Source: Blastobasis lacticolella (lineage: Eukaryota; Arthropoda; Insecta; Lepidoptera; Blastobasidae). Taken from it: DNA of 64,000 nt. Of the stretch, positions 1 through 10,480 are shown one piece after another (positions within the stretch are counted from its first letter, which is position 1; each line of letters begins with the position of its first letter). The translations under genes were made by a program, and so were the position numbers. The notes under the pieces were generated by a model. It was not told the origin of the DNA. It saw only the letters and a list, made by a program, of their open reading frames with translations, and did no database searches. The stretch covers positions 12,416,001-12,480,000 of the forward strand of contig LR990060.1 in the NCBI GenBank assembly GCA_905147135.1. Reading direction: 5' to 3'.

Positions 1-50
1 AGAGGCCCTAAGTCCTGCAGTGGACTGTTACGGGCTGTGATGATTATGAA
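1..50 (+). mobile_element. SINE-1, 3' end only
   Basis: The window opens inside a SINE-1 copy: the GAGGCCCTAAGTCCTGCAG part, then GGGCTGTGATGATTATGA. The head lies outside the window. Confidence 0.75.
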
Positions 51-860
51 GTAGTACCACTGTGACTTTTCACGAAGGAACTTTGTAACAAAATCACGGA
101 TAGTGAGGGGGCGTCAGTGTCTTTTCATCAGTAGTTTCCCAATCGGAGGCATGTTAGGACTATAATGAATTAGGCATAAAAATATTGAAAAGAGAAAAAA
201 ATACAATTTACGCCCGTACAAAGCACCACGTTAAAAGTTTGTATGCTATTTACAGCAATCACTTTTCATCAGACGTCAGTTCTACTGGATCTGACATTAG
301 CCCGCATGGAAGACAGGTAAACCCCTATGTCCTCATCTGTTCCTTGAACTACTTACCTATATCTTTGCCAAAATCAGGCCAATGGAATACGCAATTTCGA
401 CGTTGAGGAAGGAGTGACGGAAGGACACATACAACTTCCTTATTACTTTCCTTGTAGACTTTTGGTCTTACCTTACTAATAACTAGCTGTGCCCAAGATT
501 ACGAGTTTGAATAAGTAAAATACTTAGTTCTTTCTTTTCTTCTTGTGTTTTGTTTATGGAATGTGGACGGACCCTGAAGCCCTATTTTAGAACAGCCCGC
601 GAATGTTGCGCGACGCCGATGTTCGCTATTTTTGAAGCGGTCGCTTTTGGTGGTGCCAGTCAATGTAGGTACTCTAGTTAGGTACCTAATTTTCAAATAC
701 TGAATTTTTTGTGCTAATAATTAAATTTAAAAAAGACCATTCGACTCGAGGCGAGGGATTCAAAAATAGAGCTCGATTGACAAAATATCAAAATGGCGGA
801 TAACTCACACGGATTTGACGTTTAAATGTGAGAAGTGTCCTCATGCTGCGGCTAGTGGCA
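51..860. other. No gene recognised
   Basis: AT-rich unique-looking sequence. At 743-774 ACTCGAGGCGAGGGATTC plus AAAAATAGAG resembles the hairpin-plus-GATTCAAAAATAGAG part of the 94-bp array unit, so that sequence also occurs as a dispersed repeat. Confidence 0.4.
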
Positions 861-869
861 GCGTGCTAG

Positions 870-938
870 CTCTGTGTGCGTTGCTTGATCTTGGTTATTG
901 GTGTACCAATAACCAAAGTGTAAGCATCGCACACAGAG
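870..938. repeat. 69-bp fold-back hairpin
   Basis: Outer arms CTCTGTGTGCG (870-880) and CGCACACAGAG (928-938) pair perfectly, then TGCTT/AAGCA, a small internal loop, and an inner 12-bp stem TTGGTTATTGGT/ACCAATAACCAA (891-902/905-916) with a 2-nt centre. Probably a small fold-back element. Confidence 0.6.
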
Positions 939-1129
939 TCCGGGAAGCTAGTCGAACTTCAGCACCGCAATGAGTTCGCCAGTCGTTAGGTATACTTCAA
1001 ATAGAAAGTGACGTCGACCAAGAGCCCCTGGGAATGTACCCAACCCACGGGGACTATGAATCTAGATGACCAGTCTCACAAGCTGATTGTCACCCCATGA
1101 CGGTACATTATAGGTATACATTTGTACTG

Positions 1130-1372
1130 TAGTTGTTGCGCAAGCCCCAGGGATACGTGGGAAATATGTGTCTAAACCGGCCTGTATCAGGAAAGGGGTC
1201 CCGCGGGAGACCTAAGAAGCGATGGATTTACATCGCCGAGTCGAACGCGAGAGCCAACGGCTTACGACGTGACGATGCCGAAGATCGGGCAAAGTGGAGA
1301 AAGAAAAGCAGGAAAGCGGACCCTGGCAGTAGCTGGGATTGACCGCTCAGATGATTGTGATTTGTACTACAG
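1130..1372 (+). pseudogene. RTE-type LINE, C-terminal fragment
   Basis: The frame reads a tail with SGKGSRGRPKKRW, then ANGLRRDDAEDRAKW and SRKADP, the usual end of RTE-clade LINE polymerases, here 5'-truncated with no catalytic domain. The nucleotide match to the copies at 31835 and 52085 includes the GGATACGTGGGAAAT and CCTGTATCAGGAAA region. Confidence 0.75.
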
Positions 1373-1404
1373 TTGTACATTATAGATACATATAGTGTAC
1401 CTAT

Positions 1405-1661
1405 GGCCGTGTGGTATCCGGCAGAGTAGAATAGCACCAACCCCTTACACACATGGGTGTCGTACAAGGCGACTAATGTTTTCGAGGCAAAAGATCAAGA
1501 GTCTCCGTAGTCTGGAAAATGGGCAGCAGCATTTTCCATTGTTATATTTAAACACTGCGATCTCCAACCCGCCTGCCAAGCGTGGCGATTATGGCAATAA
1601 CCTCCCCTTTCGTAGGAGAGGCCCTTAGTCCTGCAGTGGACTGTTACGGGCTGTGATGATG
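1405..1661 (+). mobile_element. SINE-1, full length with 13-bp target-site duplication
   Basis: Starts GGCCGTGTGG and ends GCTGTGATGATG. Perfect 13-bp direct repeats ATAGTGTACCTAT lie at 1392-1404 and 1662-1674. This copy fixes both ends of the family. Confidence 0.9.
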
Positions 1662-1674
1662 ATAGTGTACCTAT

Positions 1675-2490
1675 ATAGGTACATTTTTATACAAAGGAGA
1701 AGTTTACGGAATGTGATTTTTATCTAAAATCGCCGCATTATTTTTGTAGGTTTCTAACTGGTTCCGGGACACTCAGGAATTTAACTCGAGGCGGCCTGCA
1801 TCTCTTCCGTCTCTACACCGAACACTTAAATAAACAATCCACCAATTTATTTTTAAATATATTCTTAGAAACATCAGACAAACATGTGTATATAAATCTC
1901 ATACAAAAACATTTGTTACCTGTACCTACCGTAAACATTCCAACTAACAAATCAAACCTGTCAGTGTTTCCTAATCAATATCTCTAAACTGACAAATGGG
2001 CTGCACGGTCTGCCGATTAAAACCCACAGTTGTATTAAAAATTATCTAATAAAATAAGCGAAATCAATCGGAAAGTCATAAATCGCATGCACTTCCACTA
2101 GCTGCCTTGAACTGCTGACCTGATGACCTTGGCTTTCGTGGAGTTTCGTGTCATAGACATAGGGATGTGGTTTTTGGTTTTGGTCACTACGATTGGGCAC
2201 ACAGAGCCGTCTTTACCTATACTGCTTGGTGTGCGGTGTACATGGGCGCCAGTGTCTAGGGGGCGCCGAGCGCCGGAGAAAAAAAAGTCAGTATTTTAAT
2301 TCAGACGAGTACGACCTGGTGCTAGGGTGATTGCACACGAGCGCTACAAGGGCAAGAGACTTCATTAAAACTTTCCCTTCTTTTTTTTTAACCTCTGTAG
2401 ACCAGATAATTGTCAGCAACGTTTTGTGTTATACTAAAAGACATCGGAGTAAATACCTACTTACCTATCTATTGAATATAGAGTGTCGCC
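1675..2490. other. No gene recognised
   Basis: AT-rich sequence without a convincing frame or repeat; GC-rich only around 2225-2280. Confidence 0.4.
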
Positions 2491-2494
2491 TGCA

Positions 2495-2625
2495 GGGACT
2501 CTGGAACCCGCCTGCCAACCTCGAGAGTATGGCAAAATTCTCATCTGATGTGGAAAAGGTTGAGCCTCTTGAAGATGCCCAAGTCCAGCAGGGGGCTGTT
2601 GTTGATAATGATGACCAGTGTTCTC
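2495..2625 (+). repeat. Diverged SINE-1-like 3' half
   Basis: AACCCGCCTGCCAACCTC, TATGGCAAAATTCTC and GTCCAGCAGGGGGCTGTTG follow the order of the SINE-1 3' half, with many changes. Confidence 0.4.
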
Positions 2626-2689
2626 TCACCAACTCACCACCAAGCTTGCCAAAGACCGACTGAAGGTGTGGCTCAACACTATCTGTTGT

Positions 2690-2811
2690 AAAAGTCTTGT
2701 CTCAATTTCTGTAAAGATAAGGCCGTCTTTGCTCATATATGTTCTTTGTTATTGTAAGTGATTGGTACTGTGACGTTTTATGATCAATAAAGTGTTTATC
2801 AGTCTATCCAA
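2690..2811 (+). repeat. LINE 3' UTR with polyadenylation signal
   Basis: GTAAAGATAAGGCCGTCTTTG followed by ATCAATAAAGTG has the layout of the LINE 3' UTR seen at 52905 and 62920 (AAGGCCGCC..., T-rich, then AATAAA). Confidence 0.45.
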
Positions 2812-2905
2812 CTACAAAGAAAAGCAGGAAGTCAGACCCCGCGCCCTCGTTTGAGAGAGCACAACCGGGTTTGACGCCAAGGTGATGATTATGCACAAGC
2901 CAAAC
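2812..2905 (+). repeat. RTE/SINE-2 tail fragment
   Basis: AAAGAAAAGCAGGAAGTCAG, then GAGCACAACCGGGTTTGACG and CCAAGGTGATGATTATG match the shared 3' end of RTE-type LINEs and SINE-2. Confidence 0.55.
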
Positions 2906-3308
2906 TTCGGTTTCGGCCACATTCGAACACACACCATCCCATCTCTATAACCAACTGACTGACCATCAAAGTTTATCGCTCATAATGCTAAATGGTGGGT
3001 TTATAAATATCAGCAATAGTCTTGTGTATTACACAGTATAATTTGATGATCAATCATAGTTGGATCAAATTCCGTTAATGATCACTTGTGTGTCGATCTG
3101 TGTTGTATAAATAGTGATTGGGTTTGATAATACCGATTAAGTAGGTATATTTTGATCGCGTGAATGAGTGTAAATCGTGTGAGGATGGCCGAAGATTGAC
3201 CTTGATTGGCTTGATTGATTTCCCTTTGAATTTAACTGCTTATACATTTTTTGTTTTATGTGTGTTATTGTTTTGATATTTGTTGGTATGTAGGTTAGTC
3301 AGAAGTCC

Positions 3309-3550
3309 GGTCCGGCAGAGTAGAATAGCACCAACCACTTACACTCGCGGGTGTCTGACAAGGCGACCAATGTTAACGAGGCAAAAGATCTAGTCTCCGT
3401 AGGCTGGAAAATGGGCAGCTGCGTTTTTCACGGTTACATTTATAGCTCTACGATCTCTAACACGCTTGCCAAGCGTGGAGATAATGGAAATGAAATCCCC
3501 TTTCGTGGGAGAGGCCCTGGGTCCTGCAGTGGACCGTTATGGGCTGTGAT
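3309..3550 (+). mobile_element. SINE-1 copy, head slightly truncated
   Basis: Runs from GTCCGGCAGAGTAGAATAGC to GGGCTGTGATT. It is followed at 3550-3590 by AATTC/AATTG-rich simple sequence in place of the usual (GAT)n. Confidence 0.75.
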
Positions 3551-3589
3551 TCAATTCAATTAAATTCAATTGAATTCAATTCATTTATT

Positions 3590-4190
3590 CGTGTTACACA
3601 GGTTATGCAGTTGTTACAATTTTAGTAGATGATGATGAGGTAAGTCAATCAAGCAGTGAAGTGACACAGGGGTCTGTTTGTTAAATGTATTCACGGACTT
3701 ATTAGGTCTAGAGGCCAGTCTAGATTATAAACTGACTAGCTGGCCCGCCGAGACTTAAGAATAAGAATAAGAATCATTTGTTGCCTTAAACAAAATATCG
3801 TGCCTTACCACTACATCTAAACAATAAAAATAACTAAGGCAAATGGACCTGGCTCAGCTTATGCTATCACGGGACGGTATGGTTCCGTACAGCGCAGTTT
3901 TTCAGCCATGCCCATTGAGTAGGTGTTTGAGAATATAAACTTTATGAAATAAACAAATAAAACATAACTAAATAGAATAAAACAAAGCAAAACAAAACAA
4001 AAACAAAAGATAACGAAACAGCTGTCGTTCTAACAGATATTTAAAAAAAAGATGAATAGTGTGTTGACACGTCTCGATCTTCAGTAGAAATCACAAACAG
4101 AAAGTATATATATATAGTTATTTAAGATATTATACATAGTAGCTGAGAGAAGGTACTCATAATATGTATGTGGTAGTTTGCGTAATGTCC
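3590..4190. other. No gene recognised
   Basis: Sequence with an A-rich AAAACAAAGC-type stretch around 3950-4020; no recognised repeat edge or frame. Confidence 0.35.
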
Positions 4191-4194
4191 TACC

Positions 4195-4405
4195 CTGACT
4201 TCGTTAGCGTGTTGTCCTACCCTATAAACCTTTCTCTTGAATCACTCTATCGGTTGTCTAAAACCGTATTACAATCCTTTTCGTAGTTTGAAACATCTAA
4301 GCGGAGGTACATAAATAATTACAGAGGGACAGGCGGCAGGAAGCGACGTTGTTTTATACTATTTACTAGTGGACACGGCGTGACTTCGTTCGCGTACACC
4401 TACTA
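4195..4405 (-). mobile_element. Helitron-like H1, one copy and the start of a second, head to tail
   Basis: 4195-4362 carries the H1 body (TTGAATCACTCTATC, AAAACCGTATT, GTTTTATACTAT). At 4363 a new 3' end begins, ACTAGTGGACACGGCGTGAC, in the same orientation, and is then lost into SINE-3. Confidence 0.55.
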
Positions 4406-4530
4406 AAAAAAAAAGTATTTAAGTAGTATATCAGTTATCTAGCACCTACAGTACAAGCTTTGCTTAGTTTGGGGCTAGATGGCGCTGTGTTAATTAGTCC
4501 ACGAATATTTATTTATTTATTTAATTTATT
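4405..4530 (+). mobile_element. SINE-3, 3' half
   Basis: GTATATCAGTTATCTAGCAC, TTTGGGGCTAGATGGCGCTG and CCACGAATATTTATTTATTT match the SINE-3 body and tail; the tRNA-like head is missing. Confidence 0.7.
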
Positions 4531-4833
4531 TACTTTTACCCTTACCTGCTATTTTTTCCTTGCTTACAAACCTACCTCTATTTATTGTTGTAAATCGCAT
4601 TAAAATTCATTGCGTAGTTTAAAAGATCCACGCGTACAGATATGTACATTCATAGATGTGATTGAGACCTTTCGATTTACTGGGTTTCAACTTTCATTTT
4701 CACATCACAGGGCCTCTCTACGTATAAGCTATGAAACTGTGTCTAGATTTCGCTAGCTCTAGCTTAGTCCAAGTCGCTGGCACATGTACAACGGGCCGCA
4801 TTCGGCCCGCGTGGTTTGTCCGCGTCTTCATCG

Positions 4834-4945
4834 CAGCCCATAATAGTCCATGCCGGACTTTGCGCCTCTCCCATGAAAGGGGAGGATATTGAGTGTAAGG
4901 AGTTAAGTAGTGCTATTCCAATCTGCCGGACACCGTACGGCCATC
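4834..4945 (-). mobile_element. SINE-1 with large internal deletion
   Basis: Both ends are recognisable (CAGCCCATAATAGTCC at the left; TGCCGGACACCGTACGGCC at the right), but about 150 bp of the middle is gone. Confidence 0.55.
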
Positions 4946-5408
4946 ACTACCATCCGACCACCGGACAGGTGGCTTACCTACTTCTTATTATAATAACACA
5001 GTTTTTGATCAACGTTTTGCGACACTCCATGTACGACGACCAATAAGTGTGTTCGTAACTTGGTAACCTTGTCATTACATAATTCTCGTACCACTGACCT
5101 ATTTCCCAACACCTCATGCGTTTAATTCCGGCACCAAAACAGCTAATCGTAAACCGACATCGATAAAATAAATCATTTATATAAAATATAAAACAAATTC
5201 AAATTACCATTTGAGGCAAAGTCAATTAGACCACGATTACCACGAATTAGAATCACGGTCAAAGCTAAACTTTTAATAGTTTTAATATGTAAGCTCTCTC
5301 AGGGACTAGTGTTGTGAAGAACTCGTGTCTGGGAGTCGATATTTTAGGACTCGAGGGACTCGACTCTTAATCATGCGACTCGACTCATTATGATATACTA
5401 AAAAATTA

Positions 5409-5636
5409 ATCTTGACGGTTGTGATCCCGCGTACGGGGGCCCGGACTTTGACCATGGCAGATCAGGTAAATAAATAAATAAATAAATATTCGTGGACAAA
5501 TTCACACAGCGCCATCTAGCCCCAAACTAAGCAAAGCTTGTACTATGGGTGCTAGATAACTGATATACTAATTAAATACTTTTTTTTTTTTTTAATACTT
5601 ACTTATTATACATACAAGTAATTACAGTAGAGCGTA
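5409..5636 (-). mobile_element. SINE-2 fragment, split by SINE-3
   Basis: The SINE-2 body runs to GGCAGATCAGGTA at 5470 and resumes GTAATTACAGTAGAGCG at 5618. The gap is exactly the SINE-3 copy. Confidence 0.65.
5471..5617 (-). mobile_element. SINE-3, 5'-truncated, inserted into SINE-2
   Basis: (TAAA)n, then ATTCGTGGACAAATTCACAC, CATCTAGCCCCAAACTAAGC and AGATAACTGATATACTA. The head is missing. Confidence 0.75.
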
Positions 5637-6242
5637 CTCGAGAGACCAATAGCAGTCTTTTCGAGTTGTTTACGACTCGAGCCCATGCTTTGTTGACTCG
5701 TGCTTGACTCGACTCTTGGGCCTTATTTTTTAAACCGCTCTCTTCCAACCGCTCGCCTTCTAATGTTTGTATTTTCTATCTTTATAAACTCACTACGAGT
5801 GTGAATGAGATAGGTAGCGCACACGAGCGCTCGCATGAATAAATGCGGTTTCAAAAATAAAACCCTAGGACTCTGTGAATGCTTAGGTCACTCAGCCCTA
5901 CAAAATTGAGCCGAGTGTATAATTTCAGACAACCCCACACTCGAGTCTTTTACAACACTACTCTCTCATAACGTGGGAACGTAAAGGTGAACCTGATGGT
6001 ATTGAATGAGCAATAAAAACTGCGACTACCCACATTCGGATGACATCACTATGTCATCTAGATCTAGGGCAGTGAGGTCTGTGAAAGTGTGATCACGAAC
6101 TATGTTGTTGTATCATAGGTGTGTTTTTTACGTTTTGCCGATAAACAAAACCATTTTCTACACACTTGCCCTAAGGGCAGATTAGGGTATGGGCCATTTC
6201 ATTATTCATCATCCACATCATCACTTGTCATTCATTTATAGG

Positions 6243-6510
6243 TAGATTCCGACCGGGGAAGTACCTCCACCTTACAGGATACCGCAGCTAAACAATACTC
6301 TTTTAAATAGTATTGTGTTTCTGCCGGTGAATAAGGTTTCCAGTGCTCCATGGCGTGGGCAATGAAGGGACAGTTGCCTTTTTGCTGCCAGAGTAACGTG
6401 TAATAGAGGTGTGCAACGCATTGGCGATACTCTCGGTGTTGCTAATGTCTATAGGCAGTGGACCACTTTCCATCAGGTGGCCCGCTTGCCTGTTTGCCTA
6501 CCGAATGACA
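6243..6510 (+). mobile_element. LINE-B subtype c, 3' end
   Basis: GATACCGCAGCTAAACAATA, GTGTTTCTGCCGGTGAATAA and CATCAGGTGGCCCGCTTGCC match the copies at 29383 and 44994 in reverse. Confidence 0.7.
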
Positions 6511-6542
6511 TAAATAAAAAAATAAGTAGATACGCTACACAC

Positions 6543-6590
6543 AATCAATCCAGCACATGCACGTCTCTTCAATCTTATCCGCGATGTAAC
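6543..6590 (-). pseudogene. RTE-type LINE scrap
   Basis: The reverse complement reads IADKIEE, as in the copy at 31835. Only about 45 bp remain. Confidence 0.35.
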
Positions 6591-6641
6591 GCCTAATACC
6601 TACACCTATTAGTAACGTGTTGAGTGTTTAATATTTATTTA

Positions 6642-6912
6642 TCAGGCGGTACGAGTCAGGTCTGTCAATTCTGAGCAGTCCGCTTGGGTGAGCACCACCG
6701 CCTTATCTATTTCTACCACCAAACAACAATGCTTGCATTGTGCTCCAATCTGAAGAAGGTAGCCAGCGCAATTACAGGCACGAGGCATTTCATAGTCCAA
6801 CGCACCTGCGGTTCTGCATTTTTGTTGGCTGCAACTAAATGCATGATGTGATGGGCCACTGTTACCGCTTACCATCAGGTGGGTATGCTCGTTTGTCACT
6901 GCATAGAATAAA
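6642..6912 (-). repeat. Repeat-I copy
   Basis: Shares CACCACCGCCTTATCTATTT, AACAATGCTTGCATTG, AGGCATTTCAT and CACCTGCGGTTCTGCATTTT with copies at 43080, 44005 and 59718. Its end (CTTACCATCAGGTGGG...CATAGAATAAAAAA) recalls LINE-B, so it is probably another LINE 3' end. Confidence 0.65.
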
Positions 6913-7194
6913 AAAATAAAGGTACTTATATTAGCCAATGGAAAGACCGAAACTGCACAAATAGAGTAATCCGCCCCACATTCTCTCGCTTAACCTGACG
7001 GTAAAGCATAATTACAAAATACACTGGAAAAAATACGTAATTGGCATTACAAAAATTAATAACCAGTGGTTATAGCGGAGCGTCCAATAAAGCAGGGGTC
7101 GATAACATTTGGTTTAATTAAAACCTATTAACTTTTACATGCCGTGTGGTCACAATGGACTGTACCTCGTTTCCGCGTTATGGATATGGAGTTT

Positions 7195-7330
7195 TACAAG
7201 AAAGGGGTAAAAAGGTTTTTACGGGGTCGGCAACGCGTGGGTGATGCCCCTGGTATTGCTAACGTCCATAGGCTGCAGTGACTGTTAACCATCAGGCAGG
7301 CCGTAAGCTTGTTTGCCACCTTAGTGGTAC
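7195..7330 (+). mobile_element. LINE-B subtype b, 3' end
   Basis: GGTCGGCAACGCGTGGGTGA, CCATAGGCTGCAGTGACTG and GGCCGTAAGCTTGTTTGCCA, ending in an A-rich tail. It abuts a subtype a coding piece. Confidence 0.7.
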
Positions 7331-7344
7331 AAAAAACACAAGAA

Positions 7345-7475
7345 AGTTCGAAAGAACGTTTCTCGCTCGTACGATTCGGATGTGGAATAAGCTCAGCCAC
7401 AGTGTTCCCTTTGGACTATGACATGGGATCGTTCAAGAGGTATATTAGTGGTCTTTTCAAAGGCGGGCAGCTGAA
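7345..7475 (+). pseudogene. LINE-B subtype a, coding tail fragment
   Basis: Reads FLARTIRMWNKLSATVF then MGSFKRYISGLFKGGQ, the extreme C-terminus of a non-LTR reverse transcriptase. The usual 3' UTR after GGQ is missing; the frame continues into a different, unidentified sequence to 7665. Confidence 0.7.
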
Positions 7476-7737
7476 GTCCACAAGAACAAAGTTGCTGACA
7501 CAGCTAGTTGATTCTATAGTTAACGCTCCCGTGATGTTCTTCGCCGCTGTCTATATAATGACGGCATCGCTATTTGTGGAAACCATGCCATTAAACTATA
7601 GTTCTCTAATGTCTACATCTCTAAGTTGTATAAACTCTGATACAACATGCTGGTGTATTCTCTAATAATGTTAATTCTGATATGTAAACTTTACTTAATA
7701 CACAGTTTACTTAAGAAATACAGTACATAACTGTCCA

Positions 7738-7935
7738 CTATAGGACATAGGGCCTCTCCCGCGAGAGGGAAGGTTATTGCCATATTCTCCACGCTTGACA
7801 GGCGGGTTGGCCTACGAAGACTCTAGATATTTTGCCTTGAAAACATTAGAAACACAGAAAACTACATTAGTCGCCTTGTACGACACCCACGACTAGGGTT
7901 TGGCGCTATTCTACCCTGCCGGACACCACACGGCC
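7738..7935 (-). mobile_element. SINE-1 copy
   Basis: From GGACATAGGGCCTCTCCC to CCGGACACCACACGGCC. ACATTAG is repeated around a roughly 20-bp insertion near 7845-7870. Confidence 0.75.
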
Positions 7936-8650
7936 ACAGAAAGAAGTAAGTTCAAGTATACGGAATAACTCAATACAGTGTTTAGAAACTTACGTAAGCC
8001 AACTTCCTCAATCGTATTTACCCCTTTCACGGGCACGATGTAAACAGCAAACGACAACAAAGTAGCTGCAATTTACTTACCATTTTCCGCTGGACATTCT
8101 AAACATTACATAATAACGATTTTCACCACAACAATAACAACTTCAAGGCAGGTGGACGGGTTATTACCATTATTATTTTACGGTCGCGAAACGGTTTACG
8201 ACCACTGGCTGGTTATGCGCGATGGATTAGATAATCTTGAGCGAACGGCAGTTACGGCGCGGTCGAGTTGTAATCAGCTGGTGGTGGATCTTTACTCTTG
8301 TTTTTCTTTTCTTTGTTTTTCACGTTCTAACTTGATATTTATCTCATAGTTATACATTGTTATTTATAGTATACAAACTTACTAACTAATGTGGTCGATG
8401 AGTATTTGGATTAATCTTGATTAATAATTAATAAATATTCAAATTTAAAATAAAAACAACACACGAACACATAACTAAAACTAATCTAAGAAACCCCTGT
8501 CATTCGGCCAGGTGTCCAAAATGCTGGCGGCATTGCCACAGTGAATGGCAATGCTCAAAGCCGGCATTTTGGTCAATTAAAAATGGTACACAGATAAAAA
8601 ATAGACTCTTCCACTGTGGCTGGGACTTTTAATGACTAACTAAACTTCAG
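7936..8650. other. No gene recognised
   Basis: AT-rich. At 8512-8575 CAAAATGCTGGCGGCATTGC is followed by AATGCTCAAAGCCGGCATTT, an inverted pair of possible fold-back type. Confidence 0.35.
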
Positions 8651-8654
8651 TGTT

Positions 8655-9020
8655 CATCGGGTCATCTTCACGTTATCCGGTTGTCTCTCCCGCGTGAGGG
8701 CCCGGCGTCCACCTTAACCATGATCCAGGATTTGCCAGATCTATTGCTATCTGTATTAAGTGACTTTGTTAACAAGTTTCTCTGACCAGATTGGATCATG
8801 GTTACACATTCAGTCACCTGAAGTGAAGGTTTCATCACGATGTTTAGAATCTTACCATAAGAGCATCGGTTATTCAAATTCAAAATATTTATTTCAGATT
8901 TACATCCATAGTGTTAGTAAGTAGTAATTTGGAAGATTTTCAGTTCATACAGTATCCTGCCTGAGTTTGATTATTCAACTAATGTACATAACTCAGAAAA
9001 GAGTCATTGCTACATTAACA
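8655..9020 (-). mobile_element. SINE-2, interrupted by a 93-bp insert
   Basis: SINE-2 body at 8655-8877 (CATGATCCAGGATTTG, GACCAGATTGGATCATGG) continues at 8971 with ACTAATGTACATAACTCAG. Most of the tRNA-like head is lost. Confidence 0.6.
8878..8970. mobile_element. 93-bp insertion flanked by 8-bp repeats
   Basis: TTATTCAA occurs at 8870-8877 and 8971-8978, within a continuous SINE-2 copy. The ends show only a faint inverted match (TTCAAAAT/AGTTTGA), so the class is unclear. Confidence 0.45.
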
Positions 9021-9801
9021 AACATGAGTGATTATGATTATTCCCATTTACTTTTTATATCTAATTAGACAACGGCACAGTAAACACGTCAGCTCGAGCC
9101 CTCAAAAAAGATTAGCAGAACGATTTTCCTGTACAATAAAAGGCATAAACAGACGTACTTCCTCAAAAAAACTGTAGTAAAAAGGCTAGATGGTAATAAA
9201 CAAAGTCACTGATGGCTCTATGTACATACGCGGTGATAAACAACCAGACACGGACATAGCGTAGCCATATACGCGTGAGGTCAAGTATAATTATAGGGTT
9301 TGTCTGATTTATTCTGATTTAAGTGATATTAAACCTTTACCTACATTAAATTCGAATCAAGCTTGCTGCACAGAAGTATAATTTACGTATTTTACGCTAT
9401 GTATTATTAGAGCAAACAGTATTTAGGTATCAATACTATACACACCAAAAATTATGTAACTAATAAGTAGTAAACAGTTTTTTGTGACATTTCATTGTTG
9501 ATTTTATTTAATTGTAAATGTTTTTTACAGTAAAATTTTCAAATTATTACGATATTTAATTACTTACCTAACTTGTGACTTGTTTCATATGATTTTGTGA
9601 CATTTTCATGTTTGAAATTATGTACCTACTTACCTAATATTTGCATGTCTGCATGCAGGCTGAATGCATTGGGTTTATATTCTGTATTCATGCAAATAAA
9701 TTTATTATGATTATGATGATTATGGTCAAAAATTGCTTTAATCATTTCGATGGACATTATTTTGGCCCTTTCAAATGTCTACGAGAGGGTCTACTCAGTA
9801 G
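9021..9801. other. No gene recognised
   Basis: AT-rich sequence with no convincing frame or repeat, ending at the first 94-bp unit. Confidence 0.4.
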
Positions 9802-10480
9802 AAAATCGGCTGACAAGTCCAAAAACCGGCTATAGAAAAGACTCGAATAGCGCTCGCCTGGATGCGAGCGATTCAAAAATAGAGACCCTGTGCTCAAAAC
9901 CGGCTGACAAGTCCAAAAACCGGCTATAGAAAAGACTCGAATAGCGCTCGCCTGGACGCGAGCGATTCAAAAATAGAGACCCTGTGCTCAAAACCGGCTG
10001 ACAAGTCCAAAAACCGGCTATAGAAAAGACTCGAATAGCGCTCGCCTGGATGCGAGCGATTCAAAAATAGAGACCCTGTGCTCAAAACCGGCTGACAAGT
10101 CCAAAAACCGGCTATAGAAAAGACTCGAATAGCGCTCGCCTGGACGCGAGCGATTCAAAAATAGAGACCCTGTGCTCAAAACCAGCTGACAAGTCCAAAA
10201 ACCGGCTATAGAAAAGACTCGAATAGCGCTCGCCTGGATGCGAGCGATTCAAAAATAGAGACCCTGTGCTCAAAACCGGCTGACAAGTCCAAAAACCGGC
10301 TATAGAAAAGACTCGAATAGCGCTCGCCTGGATGCGAGCGATTCAAAAATAGAGACCCTGTGCTCAAAACCGGCTGACAAGTCCAAAAACCGGCTATAGA
10401 AAAGACTCGAATAGCGCTTGCGTGGATGCAAGAGATTCAAAAATAGAGCACCTGCGCCCAAAACCGGCTGACAAGTCCAA
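9802..10480. repeat. Tandem array, 94-bp unit, about 7.2 copies
   Basis: Unit starts fall at 9802, 9896, 9990, 10084, 10178, 10272, 10366 and 10460 (partial). Copies 1-6 differ by only a few bases. Each unit holds AAACCGGCT twice and a hairpin CGCTCGC-6 nt-GCGAGCG. Copies 1-4 alternate T/C in the loop (GGATG, GGACG), as if a two-unit block was duplicated. Copy 7 is the most diverged. No open frame runs through the array. Confidence 0.95.

Larger units (their letters stand above)
5302..5960. mobile_element. hAT-like non-autonomous element with 8-bp duplication
   Basis: CTCTCTCA occurs at 5294-5301 and 5961-5968. Ends are inverted: TAGTGTTGTGAAGAACTCG at the left and, reverse complemented, TAGTGTTGTAAAAGACTCG at the right. 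The left end has five extra bases (GGGAC) before TAG. Many GACTCGACTC-type repeats lie inside, and SINE-2 and SINE-3 copies are nested within. Confidence 0.65.

Noticed and set aside
870..938. microRNA precursor
   Set aside because: The apical loop is only two bases and the arms are interrupted; kept only as a fold-back repeat.
2331..2663. 110-codon plus-strand frame
   Set aside because: Most of it lies in a diverged SINE-1-like repeat, with no protein-like features.
9802..10480. CRISPR-like array
   Set aside because: The units are head-to-tail copies with no unique spacers, in an animal genome.
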